This document shows, piece by piece, positions 1 through 6,081 of a stretch of 9,474 bases of DNA (its first letter is position 1; each line of letters begins with the position of its first letter). Origin of the DNA: Candidatus Sulfopaludibacter sp. SbA3 (lineage in GTDB: Bacteria; Acidobacteriota; Terriglobia; Bryobacterales; Bryobacteraceae). The stretch is from NCBI GenBank assembly GCA_945900935.1, contig CAMDKT010000188.1:1-9474 (forward strand), given 5' to 3'. The notes under the pieces are model-generated. The model was not told where the DNA came from and did not search any database. It saw only the letters and a list, made by a program, of their open reading frames with translations. Both the position numbers and the translations under genes were made by a program.

Positions 1-491
1 AAGTAGGCGATGGGGAACTCGCCTTCCTCGGCGCGTTCCCTCTGTTCTTCGGCGGTTTGGGCTCTCTCTTTTCCGGCCATTTTTCACCCATCCCTGCCCG
101 CCGGATCGGCAGCACGATAACCGCGCGGCGGGCAGTGGCGACGGTTGGCTTTGCCGGCGCCGCCGTTATGATGTACGCGGTGACGCTAACCGGGTCTCCG
201 CTCATGGCGATGATAGCCATGGGACTGGCGAGTTTCTGCAATGATCTCGTGATGCCCAATGCCTGGGGCGCCTGCATGGACGTTGGCGGGAAGTATGCGG
301 GCACACTCTCCGGCTCCATGAACATGATGGGCAATTTCGCCGGCTTGGCGGCACCGGTGATCGCCCCATATATCCTGCTCTATACCGCCAACGACTGGAA
401 CCAGGTGCTGACGGTGATGGCGGCGGTGTACTTGTGCGGCGCGTTTGTATGGCCGTTTATCGACCCGGTGACGCCATTGAAACAGGTATAG
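1..491 (+). CDS. MFS transporter, ACS (anion:cation symporter)-like, C-terminal part
   Basis: This is the 3' end of a major facilitator superfamily permease; the frame is open from base 3, so the start lies upstream of the window. About 162 residues remain, ending at TAG 489-491. They contain four to five hydrophobic helices, matching the C-terminal half of a 12-helix transporter. Recognisable pieces are a glycine-rich helix followed by a short basic loop (SPIPARRIG), a helix leading into the NAWGACMDVGGKYAGTLSG loop, then SMNMMGN and a final helix ending in WPFIDP. The D-x-G-G-K-x-A-G-T-x-S-G and MNMMGN pattern is typical of the ACS family (hexuronate, glucarate and related organic-anion importers of the inner membrane). 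The substrate cannot be told from this half. The internal TTG at 57 is not a credible start. The barrel gene follows after 3 bp, so the two are probably cotranscribed. Confidence 0.88.
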   Translation, partial: VGDGELAFLGAFPLFFGGLGSLFSGHFSPIPARRIGSTITARRAVATVGFAGAAVMMYAVTLTGSPLMAMIAMGLASFCNDLVMPNAWGACMDVGGKYAGTLSGSMNMMGNFAGLAAPVIAPYILLYTANDWNQVLTVMAAVYLCGAFVWPFIDPVTPLKQV

Positions 492-494
492 CTC

Positions 495-1664
495 GTGCGG
501 TTATTTGTAGTGTTGACACTGGTCGCCGCGGCGCTTGGCGGCGCGGAGTCCAACGCGTTTTTCGACGGCCGGGTTCAGCTTATCGGCGAATCGCGGATCC
601 GTTATGAGGATCGTTTCAGTGTCGCCTTCGGCACCGCGCGCGATTATGATGTGGCGCTGCTGCGGCAACGGCTGGGATTTTCCTACAAGCCGAATGCGGA
701 CATCGAAATCCGCGTTATCGGCCAGGACACTCGCGCGCCGCGGTACGGCCACAACGCGCCTAGCTCGTTGCGCGACGGAACGGATCTTTACGAGGCTTAC
801 ATCGACCTGTTCGGCAAGCGTAAAACCGGGTTCGCCATGCGCGCCGGCCGCTCCACTCTGAGCTACGGCGATACGCGTTTCATCGGTTCGCCGCAGTGGG
901 CGAATTTGGCCCGGACTTATGACATGGCGCGCGCACAGTGGAGGACTTCGAAAGCTACATGGGAGTTTCTCTTCGTATCGCCGACCTTCATTAACATCAA
1001 CCGTTTCAATAAGCCGATTCTGAGGGAACACTTATACGGCACTTACAACACATTCGGTAAGTGGGCGGAGCTGTACGTTCTACGCCACGAACAGCCGGGG
1101 ACGCTGGAGAGCGTAATCACGGGAGGGCGGCTGATGGCGCCGCTGGGTAAGTTCAAGTTGACCATTGAGCCTGTGACGGAGCGCGTCACGCGGGGCGCGG
1201 TGAGTACGGGCGAGGGCGCGCTGTCGACGAATCTGGCTCGAAAGATCGGTAACATTGACGTATCTTTCGAGTATAAGTTCGCGTCTTCCGGATTCGATCA
1301 AATGTATCCGGCGATCCATGACAAGCTTGGCCATGAGGATCTGTTCGCCTGGCGGAATCTGCACAATGCTCGCGCCTTCGGAACCTGGCGACCGTTAAAG
1401 ACGCTGGCCGTCAATGTCATGTATAACGCCAACTGGCTGGTCGATCCGCGGGTGGGCGTGTTCAATACGCAGAACCGGCTGATTGCGCGCGGCTCCAAGC
1501 ACTGGGCCGGCCAGGAAGTGGATAGCTACGTGAACTGGACGTACCGGAAGTTCATGACGCTCGGCGGAGGAGTTGGGGTCTACGCGAACGGGACTTTTTT
1601 CCGCGGCGTGACGCCGAACCGCAGCCCCGTGTTCTATTACGTTCACCACACATTTACGATGTAA
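495..1664 (+). CDS. Alginate-export-family-like outer-membrane beta-barrel protein
   Basis: The 389-residue protein has a short N-terminal hydrophobic signal (MRLFVVLTLVAAALGGAESNA). The rest is alternating polar/aromatic beta strands without transmembrane helices. The early RIRYEDRF segment, the LLRQRLGFSYKP strand, the DLYEAYIDL strand and the RAGRSTLSYGDTRFIG strand followed by W-x-N-x-x-R-T-Y-D match, from memory, the alginate-export (AlgE-like) barrel family. That family forms selective outer-membrane channels and is also common in bacteria that make no alginate. AlgE itself is somewhat longer, about 490 residues. The protein ends HHTFTM, not in the usual terminal aromatic residue. The GTG start at 495 is 3 bp after the MFS stop, and only a weak AACAGG precedes it, so translation is probably coupled to the permease gene. 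The 3' end overlaps the converging glutaredoxin gene by 11 bp. Substrate unknown; uptake with the MFS partner is inferred. Confidence 0.75.
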   Translation: MRLFVVLTLVAAALGGAESNAFFDGRVQLIGESRIRYEDRFSVAFGTARDYDVALLRQRLGFSYKPNADIEIRVIGQDTRAPRYGHNAPSSLRDGTDLYEAYIDLFGKRKTGFAMRAGRSTLSYGDTRFIGSPQWANLARTYDMARAQWRTSKATWEFLFVSPTFININRFNKPILREHLYGTYNTFGKWAELYVLRHEQPGTLESVITGGRLMAPLGKFKLTIEPVTERVTRGAVSTGEGALSTNLARKIGNIDVSFEYKFASSGFDQMYPAIHDKLGHEDLFAWRNLHNARAFGTWRPLKTLAVNVMYNANWLVDPRVGVFNTQNRLIARGSKHWAGQEVDSYVNWTYRKFMTLGGGVGVYANGTFFRGVTPNRSPVFYYVHHTFTM

Positions 1665-1893
1665 ACACGCTCGCCCGGAACCGCGCGAGATCCACGCGGT
1701 AATGCATTTCATCCCCATTCGGCAGCACGGTCACCGGCACCAGCAATCCATACAAATCCGCCAGCTCCGGATCCGTGTCGATATCAAAAACATCTAGAAT
1801 GAACGGTCTTCGCGCCTGCTCCGTGCGCAGTACAGCTTCGGCAATCTCGCACAAATGGCACCCGCGCCGTGTGTAGAAACGAACCGTCACCAT
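1654..1893 (-). CDS. Small glutaredoxin-like protein (DUF836 / thioredoxin fold)
   Basis: A 79-residue cytoplasmic thiol-disulfide protein. It opens with a beta strand (VTVRFYT), followed directly by the redox motif C12-H-L-C15 at the start of helix 1. The second strand is DVFDIDTDPEL, and LLVPVTVL holds the expected cis-proline at P53 opposite the active site. Size and order match the DUF836 glutaredoxin-like family, which has been proposed to reduce protein disulfides; partners are not known. The frame stays open upstream to 2058, but that part is arginine- and proline-rich and antisense-like. The ATG at 1893 gives the canonical fold start. No Shine-Dalgarno is visible; the start overlaps the rhomboid stop by 7 bp, which suggests translational coupling. 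It is the last gene of the minus-strand operon and its stop lies inside the end of the barrel gene. Confidence 0.85.
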   Translation of the reverse strand: MVTVRFYTRRGCHLCEIAEAVLRTEQARRPFILDVFDIDTDPELADLYGLLVPVTVLPNGDEMHYRVDLARFRASVFTS

Positions 1894-2555
1894 CGCATGT
1901 CGGGCCGGTGGCTGAATCGCTCCCGCGTGCGCATCACCAGGATCAGCGCCACCCCGGCGAGGAACCCGCCTATGTGGGCGAACCAGGCCACGCCGCCCTG
2001 CGACAGGTGCGAATGGCCCATCGAGCCCACGCCGCTGAAGAACTGAATGACAAACCAATAGAGCAGGATCAGGTAGGCCGGAATCTCCATTGTCGTGATG
2101 AAAACGACCACTAGCACCAGCGTCGTGATCTTCGAATGCGGGAACTTCACGACGTAGGCACCCATTACGCCGGCAATCGCGCCGCTGGCACCGATTGTCG
2201 GCGCGCTCGAATCGGCGTTAAACACGACATGGACCATCGTCGCCGCCAACCCGCACAGCAGGTAGAACACCAGGTATTGCGCATGGCCCAGAATGTCCTC
2301 GACGTTATCCCCGTAGATCCAGAGGAACCACATGTTCCCGATCAAATGCAGCCACCCGCCATGGAGAAAAATACTCGTCAGGACATCCACCCACTGGAGT
2401 CGCGCCGGAATGACGCCGTGGTGCGCGATGAAGAAGTTGAACTCGTATGGGTCCATGGTGAACTCATACAGAAACGCGAGCACGTTCAGGGCGATTATCG
2501 CCACCGTCACGAAGGGGAAAGTGTAGCTCGGTTGCGTGTCGCGTAGGGGGATCAT
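1887..2555 (-). CDS. Rhomboid family intramembrane serine protease
   Basis: A 222-residue polytopic inner-membrane protease of the compact six-helix bacterial rhomboid type. The first helix is FVTVAIIALNVLAFLYEF. The conserved loop-and-helix-2 block contains H65-GGW-L-H70-LIG-N74-M, then F-L-W-I-Y-G-D-N-V-E-D. The catalytic serine is S124 in GASGAIAG, and the catalytic histidine is H194 in HIGGFLAG of helix 6. Asn74 is the expected oxyanion-hole residue, so the full active site is present. Rhomboids cleave substrates within or near transmembrane segments; the substrate here is unknown. The open frame runs 60 codons further upstream into the kinase gene, but that part is basic and shadow-like. 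ATG 2555 forms an ATGA overlap of 4 bp with the kinase stop and lacks its own ribosome site, so coupled translation is likely. It overlaps the downstream glutaredoxin start by 7 bp. Confidence 0.95.
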   Translation of the reverse strand: MIPLRDTQPSYTFPFVTVAIIALNVLAFLYEFTMDPYEFNFFIAHHGVIPARLQWVDVLTSIFLHGGWLHLIGNMWFLWIYGDNVEDILGHAQYLVFYLLCGLAATMVHVVFNADSSAPTIGASGAIAGVMGAYVVKFPHSKITTLVLVVVFITTMEIPAYLILLYWFVIQFFSGVGSMGHSHLSQGGVAWFAHIGGFLAGVALILVMRTRERFSHRPDMRW

Positions 2556-3496
2556 AGCGCGCGTTGTTCGAAGTCGCGGTTCGTACGTCGTTCGGCCCGG
2601 GCCATCAGCGCTTTTGCCGCCGCAAGGTCCTGAATACCGCCGCGAGCGCCGATCGCGGTGCAGTTCAATGCGGCCATGGCGTTGGAAAGATCCAACGTGT
2701 CCTTGATGCTCAAACCCTGCATGACGCCGTAGCAATAGGCGCCATGGAAAACATCGCCCGCGCCGGTGGTGTCGACGCAGTTGACGACGAATGCGGGCGA
2801 GTAACAGAACTTCCCGTCCATACGGGCAATGGAGCCGTATGAGCCGAGCGTCATCGCGGCCACTTTCATCCCGTACTCTTCCTGAATCAGGATGAGAGCG
2901 CGGAAAGGATCGCCCTCGCCCGTCCAGCGAACCGGGAATTCGGAACTCGTGATCAGGTAATCCACGTTTTGCAGAACTTTGTCGAAGCCGTGGTAAACCG
3001 TGTCAACGTCCACGGTAACCGGGATATTGTGATGACGCGCAATCGCCGCGGCGCGGCCCACGGCAGCCGTGTCGTGCCCGTCAATGTGCAGCAAGCGCGC
3101 ACACGTGATCATCTCCGGAGTGATCTCGTCCGGTTCCAGCCGCAGACAGTCCGAACGCCGCCAGAACACGGTCCGCTCGCCGGTCGATTGGTCGATCACG
3201 ATATAGGCCGATTGGTTCGCGCAGCCCTTGCGGGTTTGCACGTGGTCCAGGTTGATCCCTGTCCCCCGCAGGCTTTCGATCTGAATCCGCCCGCGCTCAT
3301 CGTCGCCCACGGTGCCGACATATTTCGTGCGCAGACCCAGCTTGGCGCACGCCACCATGGCGCTCGCCACCTGCCCGCCTGGGCTGTACATCTCGTCAAC
3401 GAACGGCTCCTTGCCGGCGTACGCCGGAAAGCGGGGAACAAGGATTAATGTATCGGTGGCGTTCAGGCCCACCCCAACAACGTCAAATTCAGGCAT
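2552..3496 (-). CDS. PfkB / ribokinase-family carbohydrate kinase
   Basis: A 314-residue cytoplasmic kinase that transfers phosphate from ATP to a sugar or nucleoside hydroxyl. The first strand is DVVGVGLNATDTLI with the substrate-facing D15. PfkB signature 1 is the glycine pair and helix S38-PGGQVASAMVACAKLG, followed by the GTVGDDERG turn (61-69). Signature 2 is D242-TTGAGD, with D248 as the expected catalytic base and the anion hole formed by GAGD. The ATP-side end is NAMAALNCTAIGARGG (272-287). Length is normal for the family. The specific substrate cannot be assigned; ribokinase, fructokinase, adenosine kinase and sulfofructose-kinase-like members share these motifs. The ATG at 3496 has only a poor ribosome-binding site. 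The gene follows the methyltransferase by 33 bp and its TGA overlaps the rhomboid ATG. There is no obvious metabolic link to these neighbours. Confidence 0.93.
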   Translation of the reverse strand: MPEFDVVGVGLNATDTLILVPRFPAYAGKEPFVDEMYSPGGQVASAMVACAKLGLRTKYVGTVGDDERGRIQIESLRGTGINLDHVQTRKGCANQSAYIVIDQSTGERTVFWRRSDCLRLEPDEITPEMITCARLLHIDGHDTAAVGRAAAIARHHNIPVTVDVDTVYHGFDKVLQNVDYLITSSEFPVRWTGEGDPFRALILIQEEYGMKVAAMTLGSYGSIARMDGKFCYSPAFVVNCVDTTGAGDVFHGAYCYGVMQGLSIKDTLDLSNAMAALNCTAIGARGGIQDLAAAKALMARAERRTNRDFEQRAL

Positions 3497-3529
3497 CCGA
3501 AGGACTACCGTAACACAGCCCGGACCGTC

Positions 3530-4096
3530 TCAGTTTTTCTTGCCCTCAAGTGGTAAGTTCGGCTTCGCCTCAACGATATAGAGGAAAATGCGGTGACGGC
3601 GGCCATGGACGAAAACCTCCTCCACTTCTCTGGGGTTCCAACCGCGGATCCCGTAATCGTGGGAGACAACCCGCGTCCCAGGGCGCAAGGTTTTTTCAAA
3701 TTTGGGCCGGAGTTTTTCGTTGAAGCTCGTGGTTAAGTACAGCGTCACGACGTCGGCCTGCGATAGGTCCACATCGAAAACGTCCGCCCGAACCACGCGC
3801 GCCTTATTCTGCAGCCCGAGCTTCAAAATAGTGTCGCTCGCCTCTTTCGCGATCTTCGGGTCAATCTCGATTCCAATGGCTCTGGCTCTGAACTTCTGTA
3901 CCGCTGTAATCAGAATCCGCCCGTCCCCGCAACCCAGATCGATCACGGTATCCCCTTGCCGGGCCTGGGCCACTTCCAGCATTCGATCAATCACTTCCTG
4001 CGGAGATGGCACATACGGCGCCAGCCGCTGTCCTACCGGTTGAGAAATCGCCGGCAGAGCGACGAGGGCGGCGAGTAAAGAAGCGGTGAAAGTCAT
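3530..4096 (-). CDS. Class I SAM-dependent methyltransferase with N-terminal hydrophobic segment (FAM173/ATPSC-KMT-like)
   Basis: A 188-residue Rossmann-fold methyltransferase. Motif I is D53-LGCGDGR, the acidic residue ending strand 2 is in GIEIDPKIAKEA, and motif II/III lies in RADVFDVDLSQADVVTLYLTTSFNEKLRPK, then LRPGTRVVSHDYGIRGW. The DLGCGDGRI...ADVVTLYL...KLRPKF...PG-x-R-V-V-S pattern resembles the FAM173 lysine methyltransferases, whose mitochondrial members modify ATP synthase subunit c; that likeness is from memory. The first ~20 residues (MTFTASLLAALVALPAISQP) look like a signal peptide or membrane anchor, odd for an enzyme that needs cytoplasmic SAM. A TTG at 4156 would add 20 polar residues and overlap the upstream gene by 26 bp. 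I prefer ATG 4096, which lies 34 bp after that gene; AGGA sits about 14 bases ahead, which is rather far. It belongs to the same operon as the kinase. Confidence 0.85.
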   Translation of the reverse strand: MTFTASLLAALVALPAISQPVGQRLAPYVPSPQEVIDRMLEVAQARQGDTVIDLGCGDGRILITAVQKFRARAIGIEIDPKIAKEASDTILKLGLQNKARVVRADVFDVDLSQADVVTLYLTTSFNEKLRPKFEKTLRPGTRVVSHDYGIRGWNPREVEEVFVHGRRHRIFLYIVEAKPNLPLEGKKN

Positions 4097-4130
4097 GGCG
4101 GGCAGCGAGTTCCTATACCAGTGGGACGTA

Positions 4131-5369
4131 TCAGTTCGACTTTGCGTTTTGGGCAATTCGCGCTAAACGGGATTTTTGTATCTTGCCGACGACCTCCGAG
4201 GTCGCTGACCATAAATCGCGCGGACGCGAAATCGTATACTCCAACCCCTTGAAATACTTTACGGCGTTCCCAATGGTATCCCGCCACGGAACCGCTTGCG
4301 GGAAAAGATTGTAATTCATGTAAAAGACAGGAGCGTCCAGGCTGCCAATCTCCTTCAGAGCTTCCGTCTCGATGTTGTGCTCCAACATCACCTTGGGTCC
4401 AGCGAAGATGAACGCGTCCGGACGTTCTTTCCCGCTCAATTCACTGCGAATCAATTCGGTAATGAACCGGATATCCGATTTCTTATCTGCCAATCGAGCC
4501 AAGTCCACGCGGCCAAGCTGAATTTTCGCCAGCGCCTCGCCCAAGGCGGGAAAGTCGATTTTCTCGGCGTTGTCCTGCTTGTAAAAAATTTTCTGCTCCT
4601 GCATGCAGAAGGCGACCAGCGAGAAACGGGTAACACGCGGGTCGCGGGAAAGATTGCGCAGTATCGAGACGAGCGCGGAGGTGTCGATCGGCCTCATTAT
4701 CGAACTGCGCGGATTCTGGGGCGCGTAGTTGAGCAGGATTTTTACGGTCGTCGGGTCATTTTCGCGCTGAACGGGCGGTTCCTGGCGGAAGTACTCTGTC
4801 TCCGACTGGCGAATCGTGCCCGCGCCGATCGCCAGCGCCATTTGGCTGTCTTTGTCGGAAAGTTGCGCCTCGACGTCCCAGTAGCTGGAGCACACGCGCT
4901 CGGCCCTGTCCCGCATCAGCCAATCGATTTTATATTTGCCTTCCCCGATGTCGAAGGCACCGTAAAAAGACGCCTCGCCTTTGGAATCCTCTTCGATTTC
5001 CGGCACTCTGATTCGCTGAATGAAATAGGCGGGGTCCCCGGCACCGGCCGCCGGCGTCACGCGGAAAATAATGGTTAGCAGGTTTTCCTGGCCGACGAGT
5101 TCCTTCATCGGAACGGAAACTTCGAACCCGCCGTGGAATTTAAGATCAAATCCGATCTGCGCAGTTTTCGTCGGATTCACTGTACACGGCAGATCTTTGC
5201 GTGGGTCGGGAACTTCCAGAATCGCCTGGTCGGTGCCAAACAGGCGGACGATTCCGCCGGTTCCGGTCATGATCAGTTGCCCGTTGACGTTGCCGGACAC
5301 ACCGGCCAGTATCCCGCAGAGGAGGGTAAGGTGAGCGCCGATATTGAGAAGCATTTGGGGGTTTCCCAC
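4131..5369 (-). CDS. Secreted protein with von Willebrand A-like C-terminal region, function unknown
   Basis: A 412-residue exported protein. The N-terminus has a hydrophobic stretch (LLNIGAHLTLLCGILAGVSG, residues 7-26), a likely signal peptide with cleavage near NGQ. Residues 30-200 are beta-rich and include two well-separated cysteines (C61, C160), possibly a disulfide. From about residue 208 the order of strands (VKILLNYA, FSLVAFCM, DAFIFAGP, APVFYMNY) and amphipathic helices suggests a Rossmann-type vWA fold like the VWFA-related proteins abundant in Acidobacteriota. The metal-binding D-x-S-x-S motif expected after the first strand is absent, so adhesion or ligand binding by a MIDAS is unlikely. 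Start: GTG 5369 is preceded by AGGG four bases away; ATG 5354 has a poorer site and would still keep the signal peptide. First gene of the minus-strand run. I do not recognise a specific family. Confidence 0.65.
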   Translation of the reverse strand: MGNPQMLLNIGAHLTLLCGILAGVSGNVNGQLIMTGTGGIVRLFGTDQAILEVPDPRKDLPCTVNPTKTAQIGFDLKFHGGFEVSVPMKELVGQENLLTIIFRVTPAAGAGDPAYFIQRIRVPEIEEDSKGEASFYGAFDIGEGKYKIDWLMRDRAERVCSSYWDVEAQLSDKDSQMALAIGAGTIRQSETEYFRQEPPVQRENDPTTVKILLNYAPQNPRSSIMRPIDTSALVSILRNLSRDPRVTRFSLVAFCMQEQKIFYKQDNAEKIDFPALGEALAKIQLGRVDLARLADKKSDIRFITELIRSELSGKERPDAFIFAGPKVMLEHNIETEALKEIGSLDAPVFYMNYNLFPQAVPWRDTIGNAVKYFKGLEYTISRPRDLWSATSEVVGKIQKSRLARIAQNAKSN

Positions 5370-5403
5370 GCTGCCCTGCCCTCGAAAGAGAAATCGGTGT
5401 CCG

Positions 5404-5423
5404 GCGGACGCTTGTGCGTCTGC
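5404..5423. other. Perfect-loop hairpin in the leader of the vWA-like gene
   Basis: The arms GCGGACGC (5404-5411) and GCGTCTGC (5416-5423) pair over 8 bp, including one G-T, around the loop TTGT. On the minus strand this would lie near the 5' end of the vWA-like gene transcript if the proposed -10 at 5435-5440 is used. There is no following T-run, so it is not an intrinsic terminator. It could stabilise the 5' end or be a protein-binding site. Confidence 0.45.
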
Positions 5424-5441
5424 GGATAAGCAGTATTATCC
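5424..5441. promoter_or_regulatory. Inverted repeat, possible operator overlapping a minus-strand -10
   Basis: GGATAA (5424-5429) and TTATCC (5436-5441) form a perfect 6+6 inverted repeat with a 6-base centre, the usual geometry of a dimeric repressor site. The minus strand reads GATAAT at 5440-5435, five of six matches to a sigma-70 -10 box, so the repeat would cover the promoter of the vWA-like operon. The matching -35 (17 bases further up) is poor. Six-base arms can occur by chance. Confidence 0.35.
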
Positions 5442-5529
5442 ACTACATTTCTATCGGATGGAATGGGGGTGCGCCTTAATTTATTTGGCAAGGACTTTAC
5501 CGGGTGTACCAGTGAATCCCTGAGCCGTG

Positions 5530-5538
5530 TGCTAAAGT
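5530..5538 (+). promoter_or_regulatory. Candidate extended -10 for ssb
   Basis: TGCTAAAGT at 5530-5538 fits an extended -10 (TGn followed by TAAAGT, four of six matches). Transcription would begin about 5545-5548, next to the ssb ATG, giving a leaderless or almost leaderless message. This fits the lack of any purine-rich ribosome site in the 20 bases before the ATG. A TTGGCA at 5485-5490 resembles a -35 but has no good -10 at the right distance. Weak evidence. Confidence 0.25.
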
Positions 5539-5547
5539 GCAGTTTGT

Positions 5548-6060
5548 ATGGCATCTCGTAGTGTTAATAAAGTAATCCTGGTCGGGCGTCTCGGCAAGGA
5601 TGCGGAAACAAAGTTTACACCTTCCGGGGCGAGTCTGACTCGTTTCTCGGTAGCCACTAGCCGCCGTTGGAAGGATCAACAGTCAGGCGACTGGAAGGAA
5701 GAGACCGATTGGCATAACATTTCGTTCTGGCGGGCAGAGAACGTCGCGCCGTATCTGACAAAGGGTAAGCAGGTCTACATCGAAGGCCGGTTGCAGACGC
5801 GGAGCTATGAGGACAAGGACGGGCAGAAGAAGTATTCAACGGACGTTGTAGCCGACGAGGTGATCCTGCTTGGCGGACAGAGCGACGGCGGCGGGTCGGA
5901 CGCCGGCGGCTACAGCCAGGAGCCGCGCATCGTTTCGCAGCCCCGTTCCGTGGCACCGAAGCCAGAAGCCGTTGCCATGGGCGGAGGCGCGGCCGCATCC
6001 GCCCCCGCCAGTGGAAACCCGTTCGACGCCGGGATCAGCGACGACGACGTTCCCTTCTAA
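5548..6060 (+). CDS. ssb: Single-stranded DNA-binding protein
   Basis: A 170-residue SSB that coats single-stranded DNA during replication, recombination and repair and recruits partner enzymes. Residues 1-110 are the OB fold: SVNKVILVGRLGKDAE at the start, the SLTRFSVATSRRW strand, the WHNISFWRAENVAPYLTKG block with the usual tryptophans, then VYIEGRLQTRSYEDKDGQKKYST and VVADEVILLGG. Residues 111-164 form a glycine-, proline- and alanine-rich flexible linker. The C-terminal acidic tail is SDDDVPF (164-170), the peptide by which SSB binds helicases, nucleases, polymerase subunits and RecO. Length is typical for a bacterial SSB. ATG 5548 starts directly at the family N-terminus; no clear Shine-Dalgarno is seen. 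The gene is divergent from the vWA-like operon and followed after 21 bp by a nucleotidyltransferase gene with the same tail. Confidence 0.97.
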   Translation: MASRSVNKVILVGRLGKDAETKFTPSGASLTRFSVATSRRWKDQQSGDWKEETDWHNISFWRAENVAPYLTKGKQVYIEGRLQTRSYEDKDGQKKYSTDVVADEVILLGGQSDGGGSDAGGYSQEPRIVSQPRSVAPKPEAVAMGGGAAASAPASGNPFDAGISDDDVPF

Positions 6061-6071
6061 CTGTCTATAAC

Positions 6072-6075
6072 GGAG
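6072..6075 (+). promoter_or_regulatory. Ribosome-binding site of the nucleotidyltransferase gene
   Basis: GGAG lies six bases before the GTG at 6082 and fixes that codon as the start. The whole ssb-to-start gap is only 21 bp and shows no promoter or terminator, so the gene is most likely cotranscribed with ssb but has its own ribosome loading site. Confidence 0.7.
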
Positions 6076-6081
6076 TGAGCG

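Noticed and set aside
1894..2058. N-terminal extension of the glutaredoxin frame
   Set aside because: These 55 codons are Arg/Pro/Gly-rich and overlap the conserved last helix of the rhomboid protease. The thioredoxin fold starts at ATG 1893.
2556..2735. N-terminal extension of the rhomboid frame
   Set aside because: The stretch is basic, non-hydrophobic and lies within the conserved C-terminus of the kinase. ATG 2555 gives a normal rhomboid and an ATGA overlap.
2969..3448. A 159-codon plus-strand open frame opposite the kinase gene
   Set aside because: The kinase frame on the minus strand has all PfkB motifs; the plus frame is low-complexity shadow.
4296..5078. A 260-codon plus-strand open frame opposite the vWA-like gene
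   Set aside because: No signal, domain or ribosome site. The minus-strand reading has a signal peptide, beta/alpha pattern and operon context.
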